Shown: in pieces, positions 1 to 8,496 of the stretch
Layout: each line of letters begins with the position of its first letter
How positions within the stretch are numbered: the first letter of the stretch is position 1
Notes under the pieces: model-generated
The model's input: the letters and a program-made list of their open reading frames with translations, nothing else
What the model was told of the DNA's origin: nothing
The model's database searches: none
Source: Acidobacteriaceae bacterium
GTDB lineage: Bacteria > Acidobacteriota > Terriglobia > Terriglobales > Acidobacteriaceae
Length of the DNA stretch: 59,432 nucleotides
NCBI GenBank assembly: GCA_028283625.1
Contig: JAPWKG010000023.1
Coordinates: forward strand, 1 to 59,432
Reading direction: 5' to 3'
Translations under genes and position numbers: made by a program

Positions 1-209
1 GCGCGGAGTCGGCGCATGATCTGGTGGAAAAGGTGCTACGCACCCTGCAGATGAAGGCGCTCGAACGACGTCAGCGAGAGCTGCGGAGCTTGATCGCTGA
101 AGCCTCGCGACGTGGCGACGATGCGATGTTCGAACAACTGACCGGCGAGCGTCTACAGGTAGATCGCGAGTTACTGCGGATGGACCGTGAGATGGCGCGG
201 CCGTTCTGA
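1..209 (+). CDS. dnaG: DNA primase DnaG, C-terminal end (partial)
   Basis: The reading frame is already open at base 3 and runs to a TGA at 207-209, so only about the last 68 residues are present. They are highly charged and helical, with a pattern of the type LQMKALERRQREL followed by EASRRGD and LTGERLQVDREL. I recognise this as the tail of many DnaG primases, the region that contacts the replicative helicase DnaB. DnaG synthesises RNA primers at the replication fork. The catalytic TOPRIM and zinc-finger parts lie outside the window, so the call rests on the tail alone. Some other coiled-coil protein is the main alternative. Confidence 0.55.
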   Translation, partial: AESAHDLVEKVLRTLQMKALERRQRELRSLIAEASRRGDDAMFEQLTGERLQVDRELLRMDREMARPF

Positions 210-234
210 GGAAGAACGCTAGTATGCTGACTGC

Positions 235-2682
235 ATGAAGATCTCCTGTCGTTCTGCAGTATGGGCGCTGACCCTGATCAGCACATGTTCCGCAGCGTTC
301 GCGCAAAAGGTTTACACCGATCATGATTATGCGCAGGCCGAGCGCTGGATGGGCTACAACGTAGCGGCTCTGGTGCACGGCACGGTCAGCCATATGTCCT
401 ATCTGCCTGACGGACGTGTTTTCTTTCGTGAGAACACCGCCCAGGGAAACCGCTATTGGATTGCCGATCCGAAGACGGGCGAAAAGAAGTGCCCGCGTTT
501 GATGCCACCCGCCTTGCCGCTGCTTTGAGCGCGGCCTCGCAGCGCCAGATGAGCGCTGATCATCTTTCGGTGAGCGAATACAAGCCGGTAAGCGCCGGCG
601 CCTTTACTGTTTCCATGGACGAGCGCATCTTCCACTGCGCCGGTGAGGTTCTTTCCTGCACGGCAGAGCTGCTGCCGCCGGAAGCATCCACGGAACCTGC
701 CCCTGCCGAAAAGACCGCAACGCAGGCCAAGGCCAAGCCTGCGCAGGTCAAGCCTCCGTTGGCTTCAACGACGCGTCGTGCCAAGGCGGCTTTGAATCTT
801 TCACCGGATAAGAAGCTTGCCGTATTTCTGCGCGACAATAATCTTTGGCTGCGTGTGATGGCGACCGGGGAAGAGCGTCAGCTCACTACCGACGGCATCG
901 ATGGTTTCGGCTACGGAACGGACAACGCTGGCTGGCAGCACTCGGAGAACGCGGTCGCAACGTGGTCGGCGGATAGCAAGAAGCTGGCAACCTTTCAGCT
1001 CGATGAGCGGAAGACGGGCATGATGTATCTGGTCTCCACCACGAATCGTCACCCGCATCTGGAGGCGTGGCACTACTCTCTGGTGGGCGATAAAGAGGTG
1101 ACGCACATTGAACCCGTGGTGATTGACCTTGCCACCGACAAGATCACGCGCCTGAAGACCGAACCGCTAGAGCATCGCAGCATGGAGTGCGATGACGTGA
1201 GTTGCGATGGCGATGGCCGCTGGAACGACGTCGAGTTCTCCCCCGACGACAAGCACCTCGCTTTTGTCTCTACCTCGCGTGATCACAAGGACGAGTGGGT
1301 GAAGGTCGCCGATACCGAAAACGGCGATGTCCGAGACGTCTTCCATGAGCATGTGCCGACCTACTATGGCTGGCAGTCGAAGACCGACTGGAAGTACCTC
1401 CCTGAGTCGAACGAGATTCTCTGGGTGAGCGAACGCAGCAACTGGGCGCAGGTTTATCTTTACGATCTGACGACGGGAAAGCTGAAGAATCAGGTGACCC
1501 ACGGCGACGGTCCTGTGGCTGACTTTGCCTCCGTTGACGAGAAGCATCGCGTGCTCTACTTCCTGGCCACGGGCAAGGAGAAGAGCGTTGATCCGTATCT
1601 GCGCCAGTTGTATCGCGTGAACTTCGACGGCACTGGACAGACCTTGCTGACCGACGGCAAGCTGGACCATACGGTGACGATGGCCCCCGATGCTAGCTCG
1701 TTCGTCGATGTGGCGAGCGATGTGACGACGCCAAAGGTAGTTACGCTACGCGATAACGAGGGTAAGCCGCTTGTCCTACTGGCGAAGGAAGACATCTCCG
1801 CCTTGTTGGCTGCGGGATGGAAGATGCCGACACTGATCGACGTGAAGGCGCGTGATGGGCAGACCGATCTTTGGGGAATTCTCTTCAAGCCAACCGATTT
1901 TGATGCGAAGCAGAAGTATCCTCTGGTGGATTACGTTTACCCCGGTCCGCAGGACGGCTCGTGCGGAGGGGATCACAGCTTTAAGACTTCGTTCATCGAT
2001 CACCAGGCGCTTGCCGAGCTTGGCTTCCTTGTTGTGTGCATCGACGGACAAGGCAACCCGCACCGTTCCAAGAGCTTCCACGACGCGCACGCTTCTCGTC
2101 CTGAAGACATGGGCGATGACACCATCCCGGATCAGGTGGCCGGCATCAAGAGCCTGGCGCAGCAGTTGCCTGCGGTGGATCTGAGCCGCGTCGGTATCTG
2201 GGGACACTCTGGCGGCGGGAACGCCACCGTATCAGCTATGTTCCACTTTCCGGAGTTTTTCAAGGTGGGCTGGTCGGAGAGCGGCAATCATGACAACCGC
2301 GACTATGAAGACGATTGGGATGAGCGTTGGGCAGGGCTCGAAGTCATCGGAGCCGATGGCAAGAGCAATTACGACGTGCACGCCAATCAGAATTATGCGG
2401 CGAACCTGCAGGGTAAGCTGATGTTGGTGCACGGCACGATGGATGACAATGTGCCGCCGTCAAACCTCGTTGCTGGTGGTCGATGCCCTGATGAAGGCAA
2501 ACAAGGACTTCGACATGCTGATGATTCCGAACGTGCATCATGGCTACGGCCCAATGACGCCCTACATCATGCGTCGCCGGTGGGATTACTTCGTGAAGAA
2601 CCTGGCCGGTGCTACTCCTCCGAAGGAGTACAAGATGCTCTCTTACGACGATATGATCCGCAAGCTGTACGCGAATTACTAA
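235..2682 (+). pseudogene. Dipeptidyl peptidase IV-like S9 serine peptidase, frameshifted twice
   Basis: The product begins with a type I signal peptide ending near SAAFAQ. A DPP-IV-type beta-propeller follows, then a C-terminal alpha/beta-hydrolase domain. The catalytic triad is visible: Ser in GHSGGG (codon 2208-2210), Asp in GTMDDN (about 2440-2455) and His in VHHGYG (2536-2541). Such enzymes cleave X-Pro dipeptides in the periplasm or outside the cell. The frame is broken twice. Near 488-490 the frame changes between GEKK and VPAFDATRL, as if one G of a GG pair were lost. Near 2462-2470 it changes between VPPSN and LLVVDAL. Both halves continue without other damage, so sequencing indels are likelier than a decayed gene. 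Length after repair is about 815 residues, normal for the family. Confidence 0.85.
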
Positions 2683-2701
2683 CGATCCTTGTTTCAGAAC
2701 C

Positions 2702-2740
2702 AAGAGCGTGCGCCACGTGGGATTTGTGGCGCACGCTCTT
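2702..2740. terminator. Strong hairpin between convergent genes
   Basis: A perfect 15-bp inverted repeat (2702-2716 with 2726-2740, loop of 9) lies just after the peptidase stop and before the gluQ stop. It is followed by TTTT on the plus strand. It fits an intrinsic terminator for the peptidase and could also stop gluQ transcripts. Confidence 0.75.
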
Positions 2741-2764
2741 TTGTGCGCTGGGCGCAAAAGAGCT

Positions 2765-3613
2765 TTAAAAGAGGGCCCGGAGCTGCTCGGCCGTCATGCC
2801 GCTTTCGCGCAGCGAACGCAGGCTGAGGGCGTCGTGCCGTTTTGCGAGCCGCACGCCTGCATGATCCCGCATCAGATCCGTGTGAAGGTACGCCGGGGTA
2901 GGCAATTGCAACGCACGCTGCAGCAGGATCTGGCGCGCCGTGGACTTGAGCAGGTCCCGTCCGCGAACGACCTCAGTGATTTGCTGGAAGGCGTCGTCCA
3001 CCACGCAGGCCAGTTGATAGCTCGGCAAGCCGTCCTTACGCCAGACGAGGAAATCGCCGAAGTCGGCACCGGGGCCGGAGCCTGCGACAAAGCTTTGCGT
3101 GCCGCAGTGCAGATCGTTGAAGCGTATGCGCTCGCCGTCGGGAACGCGAAAGCGGTAGTTTACTCCTGGCTGAAAAGTACTGCCTGCCTGCTGTCGACAG
3201 CGTCCGTTGTAGATCGGCTCGTCGTCGTTGTCTTCATGCGGTGCGGCGAGCGCTTGTTGTAGGTCTTTTCGTGAGCAGGTGCATGGAAAAATGGCATCGG
3301 CTGCGAGGAGTTGATCGAGCGCTTCGCGGTATGCCCGGAGCCGTTCTGATTGGATGAGCTCATCTTGCCAGCGGATACCGAGCCAGGTCAGGTCTTCGCG
3401 CATTGCGTCGACGAACTCCGGCCGGGCGCGCTGCCCGTCCAGGTCTTCATTGCGCAGCCAGAGCGTTCCCTGCGCCTGTTGCGCGCGTTCGTAGGCGACC
3501 CAGAAGGTGCGTGCGTGTCCAAGATGCAGAAGCCCCGTAGGGCTAGGAGCAAGACGGCCAGCGTACGGTACAACGGCGTGCATGTAATGAGGGTAGTCGA
3601 TTCCTTTGCCCAT
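2765..3613 (-). CDS. gluQ: Glutamyl-Q tRNA(Asp) synthetase
   Basis: A 282-residue truncated class I synthetase that lacks the anticodon-binding half of GluRS. It carries the HIGH-like signature PSPTGLLHLGHAR near the start, a zinc-binding CTCSR plus NGRCR pair, and the degenerate KMSKS loop RLAKRHD typical of GluQ. The family attaches glutamate to queuosine at the wobble base of tRNA-Asp in the cytoplasm. ATG at 3613 was chosen because AAGGGG lies a few bases upstream; a longer frame to 3697 has no such site. It is divergent from the RDD gene. It sits about 7 kb from aspS, which charges the same tRNA. Confidence 0.92.
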   Translation of the reverse strand: MGKGIDYPHYMHAVVPYAGRLAPSPTGLLHLGHARTFWVAYERAQQAQGTLWLRNEDLDGQRARPEFVDAMREDLTWLGIRWQDELIQSERLRAYREALDQLLAADAIFPCTCSRKDLQQALAAPHEDNDDEPIYNGRCRQQAGSTFQPGVNYRFRVPDGERIRFNDLHCGTQSFVAGSGPGADFGDFLVWRKDGLPSYQLACVVDDAFQQITEVVRGRDLLKSTARQILLQRALQLPTPAYLHTDLMRDHAGVRLAKRHDALSLRSLRESGMTAEQLRALF

Positions 3614-3677
3614 GCACTGCCCCTTGCTTCGCGCTTCAGTTAGATTGAGAGCACACCTCAGAGGAGTATCCGGCACG

Positions 3678-4241
3678 ATGCTAAAGCGTTGGCGCAACGA
3701 GCGTTGGTTTCACGCCCATGAAACGGCGCGCATGGACGAGCTGAACGGACTGCCGCTGGCCAGTTTTCGCCAACGCGCTTTTGCTTACACGATCGACCTG
3801 ATCATCATCGCGCTCGTTTCACTCCTGTTCAGCAGGTTCCGGTTTCATACGCATGAGCGCGAGACCTGCAAGACGCTGACCGAAGCCATGATGGAGCTCG
3901 GAGAGCACGCTCGTCAGCTGGCTGAATCCGTGCTGTACTTCGCCGTCGCAGCCAGGCTGATGAACGGACAGACACCTGGCAAGTGGCTGATGAAAATTCG
4001 CATCGTCTCTTTGACGGAGGATCATCTTGGCTGGTGGCAGTGTGTCGAACGCGCTCTGGGCTACGGCGCCAGCCTGCTGGAGGGTGGTTTCGGCTTCTTC
4101 CAGTACTGGATGAATAAGAACCGCATGTGTGTTCATGACCGTATCGCGGAGACTATCGTCGTGGACCTGCGTAAGGCACGCAAAGAGCCGGCCATTAAGA
4201 CCGATGCGGCAGAGCTTGCCTATGAGGCCGGTGACCGCTAG
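3678..4241 (+). CDS. RDD family membrane protein
   Basis: 187 residues. The RDD signature is present: an N-terminal FRQRAFAYTIDLIIIAL segment with Arg and Asp in the first membrane helix, then GQTPGKWLMKIRIV, then a last helix ending in VHDRIAETIVV. These proteins sit in the cytoplasmic membrane; some act as ion or solute transport components, most are uncharacterised. The start at 3678 follows a GAGGAG ribosome-binding site; the frame is open upstream to 3606 but that part lies in the gluQ promoter region. The gene stands alone between gluQ (divergent) and the Y-family polymerase (convergent). Confidence 0.8.
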   Translation: MLKRWRNERWFHAHETARMDELNGLPLASFRQRAFAYTIDLIIIALVSLLFSRFRFHTHERETCKTLTEAMMELGEHARQLAESVLYFAVAARLMNGQTPGKWLMKIRIVSLTEDHLGWWQCVERALGYGASLLEGGFGFFQYWMNKNRMCVHDRIAETIVVDLRKARKEPAIKTDAAELAYEAGDR

Positions 4242-4243
4242 GC

Positions 4244-5596
4244 CTACATGTAATCCACGCCGTACTGCACCGGGATCTGCGTAAACGCGATGCGCGTCGG
4301 TGCTGATTCGCGCGCAGGCAGCATGCCGGCAAAGTGCAGCGTGGTGTGGCCGTACTTCAGATTCAGCTTGTCCATGGTGGCTGAAAGCTCGTTGCGGTTG
4401 CCCGGTTCCTGAAAGAGTGTGTCCTGCATCTCGGCATCCGGGATCAGGTTGCGAAGCGTAACCCCCACGAAGAAAGGTTTACGGTACTCCGGGCCTTGCG
4501 GCCGCTGCGCCCAGATGCCGCGCAACGCCTCCAGCAACGAAAGCGTGTCCTGACACGGGCGAAAGCGCGCCTCCATGCCCCAGCCTGTCTGGGTAATGCC
4601 GCTGGTGTGTTTCTTTACCTTGCCCTCTACCCGCTGCTGTTGCTCGCGCGTGAGTGAGTACTTGATCGTGATGGCCAGTGAGCTGGTATGGAACTTCTCC
4701 ATACGTAATCGCATCGCTGCCTTGTGCAGCAGCTTATGTGCCACGGCCCAGGCACCTTCATGCGTGCGGTGTTCCGGGCCAAGCACATGGGAGTGGCCCA
4801 GGGATTTCTGAACCTCATTGCCGACAGGAGCGCCGTCGTCGCCTGTATCGTGGCCGCGCAGCCAGTGATAGAGTCGGTCACCCCATACAGAGTCCCAAAG
4901 CTGGTGCATGGCCTGCCGGTTCAGCGCGAGCAGCTGCGGCATAGTGCGGATCCCCTTGGCGTTCAAACGGATCTCTGTGCGCGCGCCTACGCCGGGAAGA
5001 TCGCGCAGCTCCAGATGCGCAATCGCGCGCGGCAGCTGCGAGGGCAGCAGGCCGATCAGGCCATCCGGCTTCTGCATATCGCTGGCGATCTTGGCCAGGT
5101 AGCGGTTGGGGGCCATACCGATCGAGCAGCGCAGCGTGGAGCCTACCTTGTCCTTGATGGACTGCTTGATGTCGAGCGCAATCCTGCGGGCTCGCGCCGG
5201 TTCCCGCTCCCGCCCCAGAAGCTGGCAAACCATCTCGTCAATGGAAGGGGTATGAGCCACCGGGCAGATCAACTCCACGGCGGCGGCAATCTCGCGCGAG
5301 ATCCGGGCATACTCGGCGTGCGAGCCGTTGACCAGAATGATCTCCGGGATCAGCCGTTTTGCCTCGGCAACGCGCGTTCCCGTCTTCACACCCACGGCTT
5401 TGCACTCATAGCTTGCGGCAATCAGCGCGCCGGTATCGGACATGGAGCCGACAACCGCCGTCGGCTTGCCGCGATACTCCGGATGCAGCTCCTGCTCGAC
5501 CGAGGCGAAGAAGCTGTTCAGGTCCACGTGCAGAAAGCCGAAGTAGTCTTCGGTGGCGTGCGAGAAGCCTTCGGTTTGTGGCTCGGTGCTGTGCAT
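4244..5596 (-). CDS. dinB: Y-family DNA polymerase (DinB / Pol IV-like)
   Basis: 450 residues, longer than the roughly 350 of E. coli Pol IV. The palm catalytic residues are clear: HVDLNSFFASVEQ near residue 25 (first Asp) and PSIDEM near residue 120 (Asp-Glu pair). SIGMAPNRYLAKIASDMQKP and the helix-hairpin-helix LPGVGARTEIRL follow, then a little-finger domain. The family does translesion synthesis, classically in the SOS response. The C-terminal 100 residues are less conserved and show no recognisable beta-clamp motif. The start is the first ATG of the frame and has no good Shine-Dalgarno, so it could lie downstream. I did not find a LexA box I could defend. Confidence 0.88.
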   Translation of the reverse strand: MHSTEPQTEGFSHATEDYFGFLHVDLNSFFASVEQELHPEYRGKPTAVVGSMSDTGALIAASYECKAVGVKTGTRVAEAKRLIPEIILVNGSHAEYARISREIAAAVELICPVAHTPSIDEMVCQLLGREREPARARRIALDIKQSIKDKVGSTLRCSIGMAPNRYLAKIASDMQKPDGLIGLLPSQLPRAIAHLELRDLPGVGARTEIRLNAKGIRTMPQLLALNRQAMHQLWDSVWGDRLYHWLRGHDTGDDGAPVGNEVQKSLGHSHVLGPEHRTHEGAWAVAHKLLHKAAMRLRMEKFHTSSLAITIKYSLTREQQQRVEGKVKKHTSGITQTGWGMEARFRPCQDTLSLLEALRGIWAQRPQGPEYRKPFFVGVTLRNLIPDAEMQDTLFQEPGNRNELSATMDKLNLKYGHTTLHFAGMLPARESAPTRIAFTQIPVQYGVDYM

Positions 5597-5676
5597 TGCA
5601 CTGGTGTTATTTTATTCGCCTCTTCTTCGCTTGCGCGCGAAAAGAGCTGATGCACTGCACTTGGTGCAAAATCGAA

Positions 5677-5709
5677 CCGCCTCCCTGTTGTACAGACAGA
5701 GAGGCGGTG
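5677..5709 (-). terminator. Hairpin after the secreted-protein gene
   Basis: Inverted repeat ACCGCCTC (5677-5684) with GAGGCGGT (5702-5709), with further pairing inside. It lies just past the stop of the minus-strand gene at 5727 and upstream of the polymerase gene. No clean T-run follows. Confidence 0.45.
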
Positions 5710-5726
5710 TTGGACAGCTTAGCCGG

Positions 5727-6128
5727 TTAGTTGCCGGTTGCGTCGATCTTAAAGGTGAAGTGGACGGTCGGCTTGCTGTTGAAGCTGGAGATGCTCTTGG
5801 TCTTCGAGAGCACGCGGTTATGCTCGGCCCACACGTCGTAATCGGTGGAGAGCGAGAGCTGACCGAAGCGGAAGTGGCCCTGATCGTCGGTCAGATAGCT
5901 CTTGATGGCAAGCGTTCTGGTGTCCTTGATGTAGACCACGGCATTGGCCAGCGGTTTGTCGTTCTTATCGACGACGCTACCCTCCACGGTCCGCACGCTT
6001 GCTTCCTTACCCTGCATGGCAAGGGCAGGCCGCGTGACCGAGAGAGCGACTCCGGTAACGAGAAGTGGCGTGGCGACGGACGTCAACAGCAGAACGGAGC
6101 TACGAACGAGCTTGCGGGACTTAGTCAT
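5727..6128 (-). CDS. Secreted protein with a carboxypeptidase-regulatory-like (CNA-B/transthyretin-type) domain
   Basis: 133 residues. It starts with MTKSRK and a hydrophobic signal segment (VLLLTSVATPLLVTGVAL), then one beta-sandwich domain of the carboxypeptidase regulatory type. The hallmarks are VEGSVVDKNDKPLANAVVYI, then SYLTDDQGHFRFGQL and TDYDVWAEHN. Such domains occur in many surface and TonB-dependent proteins of Acidobacteriota, but the function of single-domain copies is unknown. The ATG at 6128 overlaps the stop of the upstream zinc-ribbon gene (ATGACTAA), so the two are translationally coupled. The upstream open frame to 6221 is only a shadow of that gene's acidic tail. Confidence 0.7.
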   Translation of the reverse strand: MTKSRKLVRSSVLLLTSVATPLLVTGVALSVTRPALAMQGKEASVRTVEGSVVDKNDKPLANAVVYIKDTRTLAIKSYLTDDQGHFRFGQLSLSTDYDVWAEHNRVLSKTKSISSFNSKPTVHFTFKIDATGN

Positions 6129-6360
6129 CGTCCTCGTCATCATCGTCGTCGTACTCCTCTTCCTCGTCGTCGTCTTCATCGTAATCGTCCTCATCCTCGC
6201 CGTCCTCATCGCCTTCTTCAACCGGCGCGAGTTCGAGAGGATCGCTTGAAACGACCTCGAGTTCGGTTCCGCATTCGTCGCAGACGATGGTTTCGCCTTC
6301 GTCGACGTCGTCTACATCAATATCCAATGGGTTGTCGCACTCTGGGCATACGACTGACAT
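6121..6360 (-). CDS. LysW-like zinc-ribbon protein with a poly-Asp/Glu tail
   Basis: 79 residues. The N-terminal half is a four-cysteine ribbon: CPEC (5-8) and CDEC (27-30), followed by GTELEVV, closely resembling LysW/ArgW, the carrier proteins for lysine and arginine synthesis. LysW ends in EDWGE, whose terminal Glu carries the amino-acid intermediate. Here that ending is absent and replaced by about 33 residues that are almost all Asp and Glu with a few Gly and Tyr. It therefore probably does not act as a carrier. No LysX, LysZ or LysY homologue lies nearby. It is coupled to the secreted-protein gene by a stop/start overlap. A zinc or metal chaperone role is only a guess. Confidence 0.72.
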   Translation of the reverse strand: MSVVCPECDNPLDIDVDDVDEGETIVCDECGTELEVVSSDPLELAPVEEGDEDGEDEDDYDEDDDEEEEYDDDDDEDDD

Positions 6361-6555
6361 GACCCTGTTCCTCCGCGAGAAGTTTGTTCCATCCTAGTAG
6401 GATGGACTCGAGTGCCTGCGTGGCACGTCTCTTAGTTCTAGCGAGGCGGCCGGGACTCGTCAACATGGGACGCGTGCCGGGGAGAATCGGTTACTCCAAA
6501 AAACGCAGAAGTTTGGCGCTGATAAATTTTTCATGAACGCAGAAGGAAGCTTGCT

Positions 6556-7398
6556 ATGGCAGAAAATGCGGTGTTGGCAGCGTTACCGCCGTTTCGCGGG
6601 GTGACGCGAAAGCTGATCCTGGTCATGGCCGGGGCCTGCATCGTGGGGGCGTTGCTGATGGCCGTGATTCCCGGCCTGGCCATGCTGCTGATGGACAAGG
6701 TGGTGCTGCATCCCACGGGCGCAATCGGCAAGCTGCCCTGGCAGTTGCTTACCTACGTGTTTGCTTCCGTGCAACCGTTCAACACCTTGTTTGCCTGCCT
6801 CTCCTTTTGGTTCTTTGGTTCGGCGCTGGAGGACGAACGCGGTTCGAAGTGGATGGGGGAGTTCTTCTGCCTTTCGGTAGCGGGCGGAGCGATTGTGGCC
6901 TGCCTGATAAGCCGCATCGTCTTTCCTACCTCCTTTGCGCTTGGTCCTGGCAATGTGGCGAGCGGCGCCTGGGCGTTTGTTCTGGCAACGATTGTGGCCT
7001 ACGCGCGCCTCAACCCGGAGGTGGTGTTGAACTTCAACTTCATCTTCCGGGTCAAGGCCAAGTACATGGCCGTGATCTACGTTGCGGTCTATCTGGCGAT
7101 GATTCTGACCTCCGGGCACCAGTTCGACGCGATGCTGACGCTCTGCGTCGCGCTTGTGGGCTACCTTTTTCTGACCCTGGTCCCGCGCCGCGGACTGCGT
7201 TTCCTGCTCCTTGAACGGGCTTACGGGCTCCGCAATGCGTACTATCGCCGCAAGCGGCAGCAGGCTGCGAAAAAGTTCAAGGTATACATGCGCAAGCAGG
7301 GTAAAGAGGTGAGCCTGGACGAGCAGGGGCAGTACCTTCCGCTCGATCAGGAGAAACGCGATCCGCGTGATTCGAAGGATCGCAGCTGGATGAATTAG
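6556..7398 (+). CDS. Rhomboid-like integral membrane protein
   Basis: 280 residues with about six membrane helices and a basic, charged C-terminal tail (RRKRQQAAKKF onwards). The topology and the segment GNVASGAWAFVLATIVAY look like helix 4 of rhomboids, where the nucleophilic Ser lies in GxSG; here the motif reads VASG. A His in SGHQFDAML could be the helix-6 partner, but the usual H-L-G-G context is missing. It is therefore either a divergent rhomboid protease or an inactive relative. The start follows an AGAAGGAAG ribosome-binding site. The 195-base upstream gap to the divergent zinc-ribbon gene shows nothing else I can name. Confidence 0.6.
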   Translation: MAENAVLAALPPFRGVTRKLILVMAGACIVGALLMAVIPGLAMLLMDKVVLHPTGAIGKLPWQLLTYVFASVQPFNTLFACLSFWFFGSALEDERGSKWMGEFFCLSVAGGAIVACLISRIVFPTSFALGPGNVASGAWAFVLATIVAYARLNPEVVLNFNFIFRVKAKYMAVIYVAVYLAMILTSGHQFDAMLTLCVALVGYLFLTLVPRRGLRFLLLERAYGLRNAYYRRKRQQAAKKFKVYMRKQGKEVSLDEQGQYLPLDQEKRDPRDSKDRSWMN

Positions 7399-7512
7399 CC
7401 TGCACGCTTCACAGGAGCGCAGCTGCGCAGGGTGAGTTCTTCTGTGCGATAGCCGAACGCCCGGGCATCTTCCCTCCCTCGGCGGAGTCTAAACAGCCAA
7501 GAAGGAGATGCT

Positions 7513-8463
7513 ATGCAAAAGCGTGCGTTAGGAAAGAGCAACCTGGAGATCGTGCCGCTGGTATTTGGCGGAAACGTCTTCGGCTGGACCGCGGATGAGG
7601 CGACCTCGTTCCGTCTGCTCGATGCATTTGTCGACCGTGGCTTTGATGCCGTCGATACGGCGAATATGTACTCGGCCTGGGTGCCCGGTCATCAGGGCGG
7701 TGAGTCAGAGGCGCTGATCGGCAAGTGGCTTGCCAAGAGTGGCAAGCGTGACAAGGTGAAGCTCTTCACCAAGGTCGGCATGCCCATGGGAGACGGCTCC
7801 AAGGGCCTGAGCAAGGCGTACATCCTGCAACAGGCAGAGGATTCGCTCAAGCGCCTTCAGACGGATTACATCGATCTTTACCAGTCTCATCAGGATGACG
7901 CCGCAACGCCGTTTGAAGAGACGCTCGAAGCCTATGAAGTGCTCGTCAAGCAGGGCAAGGTGCGCGCCATCGGCGCGTCGAACTACTCGGGTAAGCGCCT
8001 GACGGAGATTCTGGAGGTCGCGGCGAGCAAGCGGTTGCCGGCGTATATCTCTCTGCAGCCGCAGTACAACCTGCATCATCGCCAGGAGTATGAGCAGGAG
8101 CTGGCGCCGGTGCTGGAAAAGTATGGTCTCGGCGCCATTCCGTACTGGTCGCTTGCCGCAGGCTTTTTGACCGGTAAGTACAAGAGTAAGGCGGACGTCG
8201 CAGGCGCTCAGCGTGCAGGCCAGGTGAGCACGTACTTTGACGAGCGAGGCGAAAAGATCCTGCAAGCGCTGAACGAGGTCGTTGCTGAAACCGGCGCCAA
8301 GCATGCATCTGTGGCTCTTGCCTGGCTGCTGGCGCAGCCAACCGTAACCGCACCGATCGCCAGTGCGAGCAAGCCGGAGCAGCTGGACGGTTTGTTTGCC
8401 TCGGTGGAGTTGAAGCTGACCGAGGCTCAGCTGAAGAAGTTGACAGACGCGGGAGCCTACTAA
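7513..8463 (+). CDS. Aldo/keto reductase
   Basis: 316 residues, typical (beta/alpha)8 AKR length. The catalytic set is visible: Asp and Tyr in DAVDTANMYS (about residues 46-55), Lys in LFTKVGM and His in YQSHQDD. IGASNYS and the C-terminal cofactor-binding stretch APIASASKPEQL also match. It is closest in feel to the YghZ/Tas-type AKRs that act on aldehydes with NADPH. The exact substrate cannot be read. An AAGGAGA site lies just before the ATG. It ends about 35 bases before the convergent MFS gene. Confidence 0.88.
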   Translation: MQKRALGKSNLEIVPLVFGGNVFGWTADEATSFRLLDAFVDRGFDAVDTANMYSAWVPGHQGGESEALIGKWLAKSGKRDKVKLFTKVGMPMGDGSKGLSKAYILQQAEDSLKRLQTDYIDLYQSHQDDAATPFEETLEAYEVLVKQGKVRAIGASNYSGKRLTEILEVAASKRLPAYISLQPQYNLHHRQEYEQELAPVLEKYGLGAIPYWSLAAGFLTGKYKSKADVAGAQRAGQVSTYFDERGEKILQALNEVVAETGAKHASVALAWLLAQPTVTAPIASASKPEQLDGLFASVELKLTEAQLKKLTDAGAY

Positions 8464-8496
8464 ACCCCGCTAAACCCCGCTGCTTGCCGCGCGGTG

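Noticed and set aside
5597..5680. SOS/LexA operator upstream of the Y-family polymerase
   Set aside because: I saw no inverted repeat convincing enough for a LexA box, and the acidobacterial motif is not certain to me.
6128..6221. Longer N-terminus for the secreted carboxypeptidase-like protein
   Set aside because: The extra Met/Arg/Thr stretch is a shifted reading of the acidic tail of the zinc-ribbon gene.
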